NCBI RefSeq assembly: GCF_000153165.2
Contig: NC_014472.1
Coordinates: 2,414,001-2,478,000, forward strand
Source: Maribacter sp. HTCC2170
GTDB taxonomy: Bacteria > Bacteroidota > Bacteroidia > Flavobacteriales > Flavobacteriaceae
Length of the DNA: 64,000 nt
Direction: 5' to 3'
The notes under the pieces are model-generated. The model saw nothing but the letters and a program-made list of their open reading frames with translations. It had not been told where the DNA came from and did no database searches. This document shows, piece by piece, positions 26,781 through 35,012 of the stretch (positions are counted from its first letter, which is position 1; every line of letters starts with the position of its first letter). The position numbers were made by a program, and so were the translations under genes.

Positions 26781-27785
26781 TCATATGGATTTTTTGAACT
26801 CTTCAATAATTAGCTGAGCGGCTTTTACCGGAGATATTTTTGAAGATACTATATCACTCTCTAGTGTTGCCAATTGATTGGTTATGTTCTTGGACCCGTA
26901 GAAAAGTTGCTTCAACTCTTCATTGATATTATTATACATCCATTGAATTTGTTGCTTGTTCCTATTGGTTTCAAAATACCCATTTTCATCAACCAATTGT
27001 TTGTATTTTTCAATCTCGTTCCAGACCGTGTCTATACCAATATTCTTGATGGCCGAAGCTGTACTTACAATGGGGCTCCAACCAGACTCAGAGAGCGGAA
27101 ATATATGTAAGGCATTTTGGTATTGTCGTCTTGCTATTTCACTTTTCTTGATATTGTCACCATCGGCTTTGTTAATAACCACCATATCTGCCATTTCCAT
27201 TATTCCTTTTTTTATTCCCTGTAGTTCATCCCCAGCTCCGGAAAGCATTAGTAAAAGGAAAAAATCGGTCATGCCATGAACCGCTGTTTCAGATTGTCCT
27301 ACACCAACTGTTTCAATCAAAATAACATCGTATCCAGCAGCCTCACACAGTAACATGGTTTCCCCGGTCTTATTTGCTACTCCGCCCAAAGTATCTCCCG
27401 TAGCTGATGGTCGTATATATGCATTCTCTAAGTTTGCCAATTCCTCCATTCGTGTCTTATCTCCGAGAATGCTCCCCTTAGAGCGCTGACTACTCGGATC
27501 TATAGATAATATACCTACTTTATGTCCTTTCGAGATAAGATGCTTCCCAAACGATTCTATGAAAGTACTTTTACCAACTCCTGGCACCCCTGTAATACCT
27601 ATTCTAATTGAATTCCCAGAATATGGTAGTATCGCTTGAATGATTTCTTTGGCGAGTATTTTATCACTCTCTAAATTGCTTTCAACAATGGTAATTCCTC
27701 TTGACAGAATAACTCTGTCTTCATTGAGAATTCCATCTATGTATTCTTTGGCTGTTAATCTGTTCTTAGGTTTGTAGCTCTTCAT
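26781..27785 (-). CDS. meaB: MeaB/ArgK G-protein chaperone of methylmalonyl-CoA mutase
   Basis: This 334-residue G3E-family GTPase has the Walker A motif GVPGVGKST at 66-74, IETVGVGQSE as switch region, and NKADGDN as the base-recognition motif. MeaB guards and reactivates B12-loaded MutB. The gene is opposite in strand to mutAB but lies between mutB and the propionyl-CoA carboxylase operon, fitting its role. It starts 365 bases upstream of, and divergent from, the carrier gene at 28151. Confidence 0.95.
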   Translation of the reverse strand: MKSYKPKNRLTAKEYIDGILNEDRVILSRGITIVESNLESDKILAKEIIQAILPYSGNSIRIGITGVPGVGKSTFIESFGKHLISKGHKVGILSIDPSSQRSKGSILGDKTRMEELANLENAYIRPSATGDTLGGVANKTGETMLLCEAAGYDVILIETVGVGQSETAVHGMTDFFLLLMLSGAGDELQGIKKGIMEMADMVVINKADGDNIKKSEIARRQYQNALHIFPLSESGWSPIVSTASAIKNIGIDTVWNEIEKYKQLVDENGYFETNRNKQQIQWMYNNINEELKQLFYGSKNITNQLATLESDIVSSKISPVKAAQLIIEEFKKSI

Positions 27786-28150
27786 TCAGTATTCATAATA
27801 ATATGAAAGATTCTGTAAACGGGAATCTCATAAACAAAGGTAGTCATAATACAAAAATCAGCATAAATATGTTGTAGTTTAATGGGCGCCAATATCAAAA
27901 ATGTGATGTATTGCGGTCGAGCTTTTAGAGGTGTATTTCTGTACTGAAATAGCTAATAAACTCTGGGTGAAATATGATAAATTTCATGTTTATTGGTTTT
28001 TTTTATAATTAACCTTGTTAGGTTTTATGGGAAGGGATTGTTTTTGGTAAGCAATGGTTTTACCAAATGTAATAAATGTGGCAATAAGTATATATAAGGT
28101 GAGTATTAGCATTGCATAACTATATTGAATAATTCAAAAATGCACCATAT
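27786..28150. other. Divergent intergenic region between meaB and the propionyl-CoA carboxylase operon
   Basis: This 365-base AT-rich gap has no supportable gene or RNA. It holds an 8-bp inverted repeat (28043-28067, listed separately). No exact TAnnTTTG box was seen; TAACCTTG near 28012-28019 misses one position. Confidence 0.5.
28043..28067. repeat. Inverted repeat, candidate operator of the carboxylase operon
   Basis: TTTGGTAA (28043-28050) and TTACCAAA (28060-28067) are perfect complements separated by 9 bases. They lie 84 bases upstream of the carrier-gene ATG. There is no T-run, so a terminator is unlikely. A dimeric regulator site is one reading; chance is possible in AT-rich DNA. Confidence 0.4.
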
Positions 28151-28636
28151 ATGGACAAACAGTTTAAGGTAACAGTTAACGATAACATTGCGTTAAACAT
28201 TACCAATGAGGACATTGTAGGTATTGATGCGTTGCCAACTTCAGCAACATCATATCATATCTTACAAGACAATAAACCATTCTTAGCCGAAGTCGTCGGC
28301 TCTAACTTTAATCAAAAAAAATACACTGTAAAAGTCAACAACAGTTCTTACGATGTTGATATATCAGATGGATTAGATCTACTAATAAAGGAAATGGGAT
28401 TTTCCTTGGGATCATCAAAGAGTATTGGTTCAATTCATGCTCCAATGCCTGGACTTATTTTGGAAATCAATGTGAGGGTTGGCCAAGCAGTAAAAGAAGA
28501 GGATCCATTATTGATATTGGAGGCCATGAAAATGGAGAATGTAATCTTTTCTCCACGTGATGGCATAATTAAATCAATAGCGGTAAATAAGGGAGATGCT
28601 GTTGAGAAAAAACAATTATTGATAGAATTTGAATAA
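28151..28636 (+). CDS. Biotin carboxyl carrier subunit of propionyl-CoA carboxylase
   Basis: This 161-residue protein has a beta-rich N-terminal half (1-90), probably the docking (BT-like) part, and a C-terminal biotinyl domain with HAPMPGLILEINVRVGQ and the attachment motif LEAMKMEN, Lys127. In this operon the biotin carrier and the biotin carboxylase are separate polypeptides, unlike the fused PccA of proteobacteria and mitochondria. The biotin carboxylase gene starts 7 bases after its stop. It is a paralogue of MmdC (18464) but has a longer N-terminus and no basic linker. Confidence 0.9.
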   Translation: MDKQFKVTVNDNIALNITNEDIVGIDALPTSATSYHILQDNKPFLAEVVGSNFNQKKYTVKVNNSSYDVDISDGLDLLIKEMGFSLGSSKSIGSIHAPMPGLILEINVRVGQAVKEEDPLLILEAMKMENVIFSPRDGIIKSIAVNKGDAVEKKQLLIEFE

Positions 28637-28643
28637 TATACCA

Positions 28644-30086
28644 ATGAAAAAAATATTGATAGCCAATAGGGGTGAGATTGCCATACGAGTTATGAAAACT
28701 GCCCAAAAAATGGGGATTAAGACAGTTGCGGTATATTCTACGGCAGATAGGAACGCACCTCACGTAAAATTCGCAGATGAAGCTGTATGTATAGGTGAAG
28801 CTCCATCAAACCAATCCTATCTTTTAGGTTCAAAGATCATTGAGGTAGCAAAAGGCTTAAGAGTTGATGGTATTCACCCTGGTTACGGATTCTTAAGTGA
28901 AAATGCCGATTTTGCCGAAGAAGCAGAAAAAAATGATATCATTTTTATTGGGCCACGTTCTAAGGCCATTAAAATGATGGGAGACAAATTAGCAGCTAAA
29001 GATGCTGTTAAAGATTATGAAATTCCAATGGTTCCTGGTGTAGATAGAGCTGTTACAGACCCAAAAGAAGCTGTGGAAATAGCCAAGCAAATTGGATTCC
29101 CAATTCTGATAAAAGCCGCCGCAGGTGGTGGTGGAAAAGGAATGCGTGTTGTTGAACAGGAAAAAGATGTTGAAGAACAAATGAAACGCGCCATCAGTGA
29201 AGCAACTTCTGCTTTTGGTGATGGTTCCGTTTTTGTTGAAAAATATGTAACCTCTCCTCGCCATGTTGAGATTCAGGTTATGGCGGATAGTCATGGAAAT
29301 GTATTACATTTTTTCGAGCGGGAATGTAGTGTACAACGTCGTCACCAAAAAGTGGTAGAAGAAGCACCTTCTGCTGTTTTAACCCCTGAATTAAGAGAAG
29401 AAATGGGGCAAGCAGCCATTAACGTTGCTAAATCATGTGATTATCTTGGAGCCGGTACCGTTGAATTTTTATTGGATGCAGACCACAAATTCTATTTCTT
29501 AGAAATGAATACAAGATTGCAGGTTGAACATCCAGTAAGTGAATTGATTTCGGGTGTGGATTTGGTTGAACTTCAAATTCAAGTTGCAAGAGGTGAAGAA
29601 TTAAAGATCAAACAAGAAGATTTGAAGATAAACGGCCATGCCTTGGAGTTAAGGGTATATGCTGAAGATCCTTTGAATGATTTCTTACCGAGTGTTGGTA
29701 CTTTGGAAACTTACAAACTGCCAGTAGGTAATGGCGTAAGGGTTGATAATGGATTTGAGGAAGGTATGGACGTTCCCATCTACTATGATCCAATGTTGTC
29801 GAAGCTGATCACTTATGGAAAGGATCGGGATGAGGCTATTCAAATGATGCTTAAAGCAATAGAGGATTATCATATAGAAGGTGTACAAACGACTTTGCCT
29901 TTCGGTAAGTTCGTTTTTGAACATGAAGCCTTTAGAACTGGGAATTTTGACACTCATTTCGTAAAGAATTATTATTCTCCCGAAGTGTTAAAGGCAAAAA
30001 CAAACGAAGAAGCTAGAATTGCGGCAATCATAGCATTGAAAAGATATCAAGAAGATCAAAAAATCTTAAGAACACCAATACTATAG
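28644..30086 (+). CDS. pccA: Biotin carboxylase subunit, propionyl-/acetyl-CoA carboxylase
   Basis: ATG 28644 (MKKILIANRGEIAIRVM) is the family start; an in-frame TTG at 28629 overlaps the carrier gene and is rejected. The 480-residue ATP-grasp enzyme carboxylates biotin using ATP and bicarbonate. Motifs are GGGGKGMRVV, FVEKYVTSPRHVEIQ, the biotin-binding ECSVQRRHQK, and EMNTRLQVEHPVSE with active-site residues. It resembles AccC, but the adjacent PccB-type carboxyltransferase and carrier, and the methylmalonyl-CoA genes around, point to propionyl-CoA. Three bases separate it from pccB. Confidence 0.9.
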   Translation: MKKILIANRGEIAIRVMKTAQKMGIKTVAVYSTADRNAPHVKFADEAVCIGEAPSNQSYLLGSKIIEVAKGLRVDGIHPGYGFLSENADFAEEAEKNDIIFIGPRSKAIKMMGDKLAAKDAVKDYEIPMVPGVDRAVTDPKEAVEIAKQIGFPILIKAAAGGGGKGMRVVEQEKDVEEQMKRAISEATSAFGDGSVFVEKYVTSPRHVEIQVMADSHGNVLHFFERECSVQRRHQKVVEEAPSAVLTPELREEMGQAAINVAKSCDYLGAGTVEFLLDADHKFYFLEMNTRLQVEHPVSELISGVDLVELQIQVARGEELKIKQEDLKINGHALELRVYAEDPLNDFLPSVGTLETYKLPVGNGVRVDNGFEEGMDVPIYYDPMLSKLITYGKDRDEAIQMMLKAIEDYHIEGVQTTLPFGKFVFEHEAFRTGNFDTHFVKNYYSPEVLKAKTNEEARIAAIIALKRYQEDQKILRTPIL

Positions 30087-30089
30087 ACT

Positions 30090-31631
30090 ATGGATTCAAA
30101 ATTAAAAAAGTTAGAGGAAAGAGTAGCTTTGGCCCATATAGGTGGGGGCAAAAGACGAATAGATAAGCAACATTCCAAACAAAAACTAACAGCAAGGGAA
30201 CGTATTGGTTACTTGTTGGATGAAGGTTCTTTTGAAGAGATGGGTGTGTTGGTTACACACCGGTCTACTGATTTTGGCATGGAGGAACACCAGTATTTTG
30301 GTGATGGTGTGGTGACAGGTTATGGCACAATAAATGGACGTTTAGTCTATGTATATGCTCAGGATTTTACGGTTTTTGGAGGTGCTCTGTCCGAGACTCA
30401 TGCTGAGAAGATTTGCAAGGTCATGGATCTTGCCGCTAAAGTGGGAGCACCAATAATTGGATTGAATGATTCCGGTGGTGCTCGTATTCAAGAAGGTGTT
30501 CGTTCTTTGGGAGGGTATGCCGATATCTTTTTTAGAAACGTGCAATGTTCTGGTGTAATACCACAGTTGTCAGCCATTATGGGGCCTTGTGCTGGTGGTG
30601 CGGTTTACTCACCTGCTATGACCGATTTTACCTTAATGGTCGAACAGTCGAGTTATATGTTCGTAACAGGTCCTAATGTGGTTAAGACGGTCACCAATGA
30701 AGAGGTGACAGCTGAAGAACTTGGTGGAGCGAATACACATGCATCAAAATCTGGTGTTGCTCACTGTACTTCCGCCAATGATATAGAATGCATGGAAGAT
30801 CTTAAGAAACTTCTTAGCTATCTTCCTCAAAGCAATAAGGAGGTTACGAAGAAATTGCCTTTTGAGTTTAAAGATGAGATAAGAAATGAGCTCAAAGGAT
30901 TAATTCCTGACAATCCCAATAAACCTTATGATATGCATGATGTGATCAAAGGTTTGATAGATGAGGATTCTTTCTTTGAGATTCACAAGGATTATGCTGA
31001 GAACATTATTGTAGGTTTTGCGAGACTGGGAGGTAGGAGTGTTGGTATTATTGCCAATCAGCCAATGTTCCTAGCAGGTGTACTTGGAGTTAAGAGCTCA
31101 ATAAAAGCAGCACGTTTTACTCGATTCTGTGATGCCTTTAATATTCCTCTTTTGGTCTTGGTAGATGTTCCCGGTTTCTTACCTGGTACTGATCAAGAAT
31201 GGAATGGAATAATTGTTCATGGTGCAAAATTATTATATGCTTTGAGTGAAGCAACTGTTCCTCGAATTACCGTAATTACCCGTAAGGCTTATGGTGGGGC
31301 TTATGATGTAATGAACTCAAAACATATTGGAGCTGATTTCAATTATGCTTGGCCTTCAGCTGAAATAGCCGTGATGGGTGCCAAAGGAGCTAGTGAGATA
31401 ATCTTTAGAAGAGAGATTATGGAAGCCAAGGATCCAGTAGCTAAGCTGTCTGAGAAAGAAGCAGAGTATGCTGAAAAGTTTGCCCACCCATACAGGGCGG
31501 CACGTCGAGGATTTATTGATGAGGTAATAAGGCCTGAAAATACGAGGCGTAAATTGATCAAATCTTTCAGTATGCTTGAGGGTAAGGATGTAAATCGTCC
31601 AAATCGTAAACATGGTAATATTCCATTATAG
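30090..31631 (+). CDS. pccB: Propionyl-CoA carboxylase carboxyltransferase (beta) subunit
   Basis: This 513-residue protein of the same family as MmdA (16494) is alike over its whole length by eye (both have [34 protein letters not shown] and a RKxYGGA motif; both end HxNxPL). Here it is grouped with an ATP-dependent biotin carboxylase and a carrier, with no membrane subunits. It should therefore fix CO2 onto propionyl-CoA to give (S)-methylmalonyl-CoA. It is the last gene of the operon; a terminator follows within 25 bases. Confidence 0.92.
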   Translation: MDSKLKKLEERVALAHIGGGKRRIDKQHSKQKLTARERIGYLLDEGSFEEMGVLVTHRSTDFGMEEHQYFGDGVVTGYGTINGRLVYVYAQDFTVFGGALSETHAEKICKVMDLAAKVGAPIIGLNDSGGARIQEGVRSLGGYADIFFRNVQCSGVIPQLSAIMGPCAGGAVYSPAMTDFTLMVEQSSYMFVTGPNVVKTVTNEEVTAEELGGANTHASKSGVAHCTSANDIECMEDLKKLLSYLPQSNKEVTKKLPFEFKDEIRNELKGLIPDNPNKPYDMHDVIKGLIDEDSFFEIHKDYAENIIVGFARLGGRSVGIIANQPMFLAGVLGVKSSIKAARFTRFCDAFNIPLLVLVDVPGFLPGTDQEWNGIIVHGAKLLYALSEATVPRITVITRKAYGGAYDVMNSKHIGADFNYAWPSAEIAVMGAKGASEIIFRREIMEAKDPVAKLSEKEAEYAEKFAHPYRAARRGFIDEVIRPENTRRKLIKSFSMLEGKDVNRPNRKHGNIPL

Positions 31632-31653
31632 CTTAATTAGCTAACTCAACTGG

Positions 31654-31690
31654 GACCCCAATACTATTTTTTTGTTTTGGGGTCTTTTTT
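31654..31690 (+). terminator. Rho-independent terminator after pccB
   Basis: GACCCCAA and TTGGGGTC form a perfect stem around a loop of 15 bases, followed by CTTTTTTATT. It is placed 23 bases after the pccB stop. Confidence 0.85.
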
Positions 31691-31737
31691 ATTCTAAAAT
31701 TGACTTTTTAGTACTCAATTAGTAATGTGGTTATAAC

Positions 31738-31745
31738 TACATTTG
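31738..31745 (+). promoter_or_regulatory. -7 promoter box abutting the MFS start codon
   Basis: TACATTTG is a perfect TAnnTTTG box ending 4 bases before ATG 31750. With the usual spacing, transcription would start at or just beside the ATG, implying a leaderless mRNA. Confidence 0.45.
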
Positions 31746-31749
31746 CCGA

Positions 31750-32991
31750 ATGCAAAATGAAAATGTAAAACCCAATTTTGAGTTTTTGGCGCTAATGGCG
31801 GCATTAATGTCCATCGTAGCTTTGGCAATTGATGCCTTGTTGCCTGCAATAGCGAACATTGGGATTTCTATAAATAGCTTAGATCCTACAGATAATCAGT
31901 TGTTGATTACAATGATTTTTCTTGGATTGGGAGTAGGGCAGTTGTTCTTTGGGCCATTGTCTGATTGTTACGGTAGAAAACCTATTGTATATGCGGGTTT
32001 TGTTGTATTTACTATAGCAAGTATTATTTGTGTTTTGGCGCCATCACTTGAGATAATGGTTATTGGAAGAATTTTGCAAGGGATAGGCCTATCAGCTCCT
32101 CGAACAATATCAATTTCTATAATCAGGGATACGTATAAAGGTGACTATATGGCGAAGGTTATGTCCTTTGTGACGGCATTCTTCATCTTAGTTCCAGTAG
32201 TGGCACCAGCAATTGGAAAAGGCATAATGGATACCTTTGGATGGGAGGCAATATTCTATGTTCAACTATTGTTTGCATTTATTATTGGTGTTTGGTTTTG
32301 GAAAAGACAACCAGAAACATTGCATCCTGAATATAAAATACCGTTTTCAAGTCATGTTTTTGTTGATGGTTTAAAGGAGCTTTTAAAATACAAGGAGTCT
32401 ATTGCATTTACTATTGTATCTGGCTTTATTACAGGTTCGTTTTTAGTGTATCTAAGTGCTTCTCAGCATGTTTTTGAAGATCAATATGGTTTGGCCGATG
32501 AGTTTCCTTATATATTCGCTGGCCTTGCAATTTCTATTGGCTTGGCAACATTTTTGAATGGTACTTTGGTACTGAAATTCGGGATGCGAAAGTTGGCGTT
32601 CACTGCTCTTATGTTCTTTAGTTTTATAGCCGTTCTCTATGTACTTCTCTTTTGGAATTCTGAAAATCCAAACTTAATCGTGTTGATAGGATTTTTATCT
32701 GTACAGTTCTTCTGTTTAGGATTTATTTGGGGGAATTTACGATCTATTGCCATGGAGCCAATTGGCCATATCGCAGGAATTGGTGCCGCCATTACAGGTT
32801 TTATTTCAACCCTATTATCTATACCAATAGCATCATTTGTGGGGAGTTTTGTACAAGATACTGTTTTACCAATGTTCATGGGGCTTGCGATTTGTGGGCT
32901 TCTTTCAATCGGGATTTTCTTGATAATGCGAAGAAAACCTGCAAAAGAGTTACAACTAAAAACCTCACAAACGAACAAAACCGCTTCTTAG
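31750..32991 (+). CDS. MFS multidrug efflux transporter, Bcr/CflA family
   Basis: This 413-residue protein has 12 predicted helices and the MFS motif A GPLSDCYGRKP between helices 2 and 3. A RILQGIGLSAPRTISISIIRD motif (helix 4-5: RILQGIGLSAPR, then TISISIIRD) marks drug:H+ antiporters of the Bcr/CflA group. It exports hydrophobic compounds; the substrate is unknown. It is monocistronic, between the carboxylase terminator and the convergent acs gene. Confidence 0.9.
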   Translation: MQNENVKPNFEFLALMAALMSIVALAIDALLPAIANIGISINSLDPTDNQLLITMIFLGLGVGQLFFGPLSDCYGRKPIVYAGFVVFTIASIICVLAPSLEIMVIGRILQGIGLSAPRTISISIIRDTYKGDYMAKVMSFVTAFFILVPVVAPAIGKGIMDTFGWEAIFYVQLLFAFIIGVWFWKRQPETLHPEYKIPFSSHVFVDGLKELLKYKESIAFTIVSGFITGSFLVYLSASQHVFEDQYGLADEFPYIFAGLAISIGLATFLNGTLVLKFGMRKLAFTALMFFSFIAVLYVLLFWNSENPNLIVLIGFLSVQFFCLGFIWGNLRSIAMEPIGHIAGIGAAITGFISTLLSIPIASFVGSFVQDTVLPMFMGLAICGLLSIGIFLIMRRKPAKELQLKTSQTNKTAS

Positions 32992-33021
32992 CAATGCTAA
33001 AAAACGGTTTCTTCGGTTTTT
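32977..33021. terminator. Probable terminator between convergent MFS and acs genes
   Basis: AAAACCG at 32977-32983 can pair with CGGTTT at 33005 or CGGTTTTT at 33014. Inside is TTAGC-AAT-GCTAA. The hairpin overlaps the MFS stop codon and is followed by a T-run on the plus strand. Which pairing forms is uncertain. Confidence 0.45.
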
Positions 33022-33045
33022 AATTAGTTGAAAAACTATTTTAGA

Positions 33046-34953
33046 TCATAGGGCATTTTCCATTATGTCCTTCACTACTTCAGGATTCAGTAATGTACTT
33101 GTATCTCCTAGATTGGAAGTGTCTTTACTTGCAATCTTACGTAATATTCGTCGCATGATTTTACCACTTCTGGTTTTGGGCAACCCTGGAACAAATTGAA
33201 TTTTATCCAACTTGGCTATTGGACCAATATGCTCAGTTATCTGTTGATTTATTTCCTTTCGAACATTGTCTTTATCTCGGCCTTCACCAGTTTCCTTTAG
33301 AATCACATAACCATAAAGTGCATTTCCTTTAACATCATGAGGGAATCCAACAATTGCAGACTCAGCTACTGCTGGGTGTTCGTTGATAGAATCTTCAATA
33401 GGTGCAGTTCCTAGATTATGCCCTGAAACAATGATTACATCATCAACTCTACCAGTTATCCTGTAATAGCCAACAGCATCTCTATGCGCGCCATCACCAG
33501 TGAAATATTTATTGTCATAGGCAGAAAAATAGGTATCCCTATAACGTTCGTGATTGCCCCAAATTGTTCTGGCAATAGATGGCCATGGAAATTTGATGCA
33601 AAGACGGCCATCTACCTGATTGCCTATAATTTCTTGCCCGTTTTCATCCATTAAAGCAGGCTGAATACCAATAAATGGAAGTGTGGCGAAAGTTGGGGTT
33701 GTTGGGGTTACATACGGAATGGGTGTTATCATCATTCCACCAGTTTCAGTTTGCCACCAAGTATCCACGATAGGGCTGTGCTTTTTCCCCACATTATTAT
33801 TGTACCAGTGCCAAGCTTCCTCATTGATTGGTTCACCTACAGAGCCTAGTACCTTTAGAGAAGATAGATCATATTTTTCAACAAATTCCAGATTTTCTTT
33901 TGCCAACGCCCTTATCGCAGTTGGAGCCGTATAAAACTGATTTACTTTATGTTTTTCAACTACTTCCCAGAAACGGCCATAATCTGGATAGGAGGGAACC
34001 CCTTCGAACATTACTGATGTAGCACCATTCGCCAACGGTCCATATACAATATATGAATGTCCCGTAATCCACCCAATATCCGCAGTACACCAATAAACAT
34101 CTTCTTCTCTGTATTGGAATATATTCTTAAAAGTATAGGCTGTATAGACCATATAACCGCCGCAAGTGTGTACCATACCCTTGGGTTTTCCGGTTGATCC
34201 AGATGTGTAGAGTATGAAAAGAGGGTCTTCTGCATCCATAATTTCGGCATTACAATCGGAATAAGCTTCTTCCATTAAAGGAGCTAACCATTTATCACGA
34301 CCATCTTTCATTTCGATTTCGCTGTCGATGCGCTTTGCGACTAAAACGGTATTAACTCCTGGGCAATCATCTAGAGCTTTATCCACAATTCCTTTCAAGT
34401 CAATAGATTTACTGCCTCGATAAGACCCATCAGAAGTAATTACCATTTTACAGTCAGAGTCATTGATACGAGTGGATAATGCGTTTGATGAAAAGCCCGC
34501 AAATACCACTGAATGTATTGCACCAATTCTAGCACAGGCCAATACTGCGTAGGTCAATTCCGGAATCATTGGCAGGTAAATGCACACGCGGTCACCTTTT
34601 TTAACACCATTGTCTTTAAGGACATTTGACATTTTACAAACCTGTTCATGCAATTGCCCATAGGTAATATGTTGTGCTTCTTCTTTTGTGTCATTGGGCT
34701 CAAAAAGAATGGCTGTTTTGTTTCTACGGGTGGGTAAATGCCGATCAATACAATTTTCGGTAATGTTCAATTTTGCTCCTTGAAACCATTTTACCTCAGG
34801 TTTGGTAAAGTCCCATTCCAATACTTTGTCCCATTTTTTTCGCCAAACAAAATGCTCTTCGGCAATTTCTTCCCAAAACCCCTCAGGGTTTCTGACTGAT
34901 TTTCTATATACCTGATAGTATTCTTCTAAATGTTTAATGTGGTAATTACTCAT
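33046..34953 (-). CDS. acs: Acetyl-CoA synthetase (AMP-forming acetate-CoA ligase)
   Basis: This 635-residue cytoplasmic enzyme activates acetate to acetyl-CoA via acetyl-AMP. The adenylate-forming motif YTSGSTGKPKGMVHT, WWQTETGG, and the C-terminal PKTRSGKIMRR with the catalytic, regulation-prone Lys are all present. Length is normal (E. coli 652). It lies 59 bases downstream of the acetate-type symporter on the same strand, forming an acetate uptake and activation unit. Propionate may also be a substrate, which would supply the carboxylase operon nearby; that is inference. Confidence 0.96.
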   Translation of the reverse strand: MSNYHIKHLEEYYQVYRKSVRNPEGFWEEIAEEHFVWRKKWDKVLEWDFTKPEVKWFQGAKLNITENCIDRHLPTRRNKTAILFEPNDTKEEAQHITYGQLHEQVCKMSNVLKDNGVKKGDRVCIYLPMIPELTYAVLACARIGAIHSVVFAGFSSNALSTRINDSDCKMVITSDGSYRGSKSIDLKGIVDKALDDCPGVNTVLVAKRIDSEIEMKDGRDKWLAPLMEEAYSDCNAEIMDAEDPLFILYTSGSTGKPKGMVHTCGGYMVYTAYTFKNIFQYREEDVYWCTADIGWITGHSYIVYGPLANGATSVMFEGVPSYPDYGRFWEVVEKHKVNQFYTAPTAIRALAKENLEFVEKYDLSSLKVLGSVGEPINEEAWHWYNNNVGKKHSPIVDTWWQTETGGMMITPIPYVTPTTPTFATLPFIGIQPALMDENGQEIIGNQVDGRLCIKFPWPSIARTIWGNHERYRDTYFSAYDNKYFTGDGAHRDAVGYYRITGRVDDVIIVSGHNLGTAPIEDSINEHPAVAESAIVGFPHDVKGNALYGYVILKETGEGRDKDNVRKEINQQITEHIGPIAKLDKIQFVPGLPKTRSGKIMRRILRKIASKDTSNLGDTSTLLNPEVVKDIMENAL

Positions 34954-35012
34954 TTTATTCTTATTTGCTATATAATTATAATCTTGCCCTAAAGATATCT
35001 TCTAAAATAAAC

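Noticed and set aside
26768-26806. Upstream ATG of the GH76 gene
   Set aside because: It would put 13 polar residues before an ideal signal peptide and overlap meaB; ATG 26767 is better.
31021-31631. Gene conversion or recent duplication between MmdA and PccB genes
   Set aside because: Protein motifs agree but many residues and codons differ throughout; no long identical DNA stretch was noticed.
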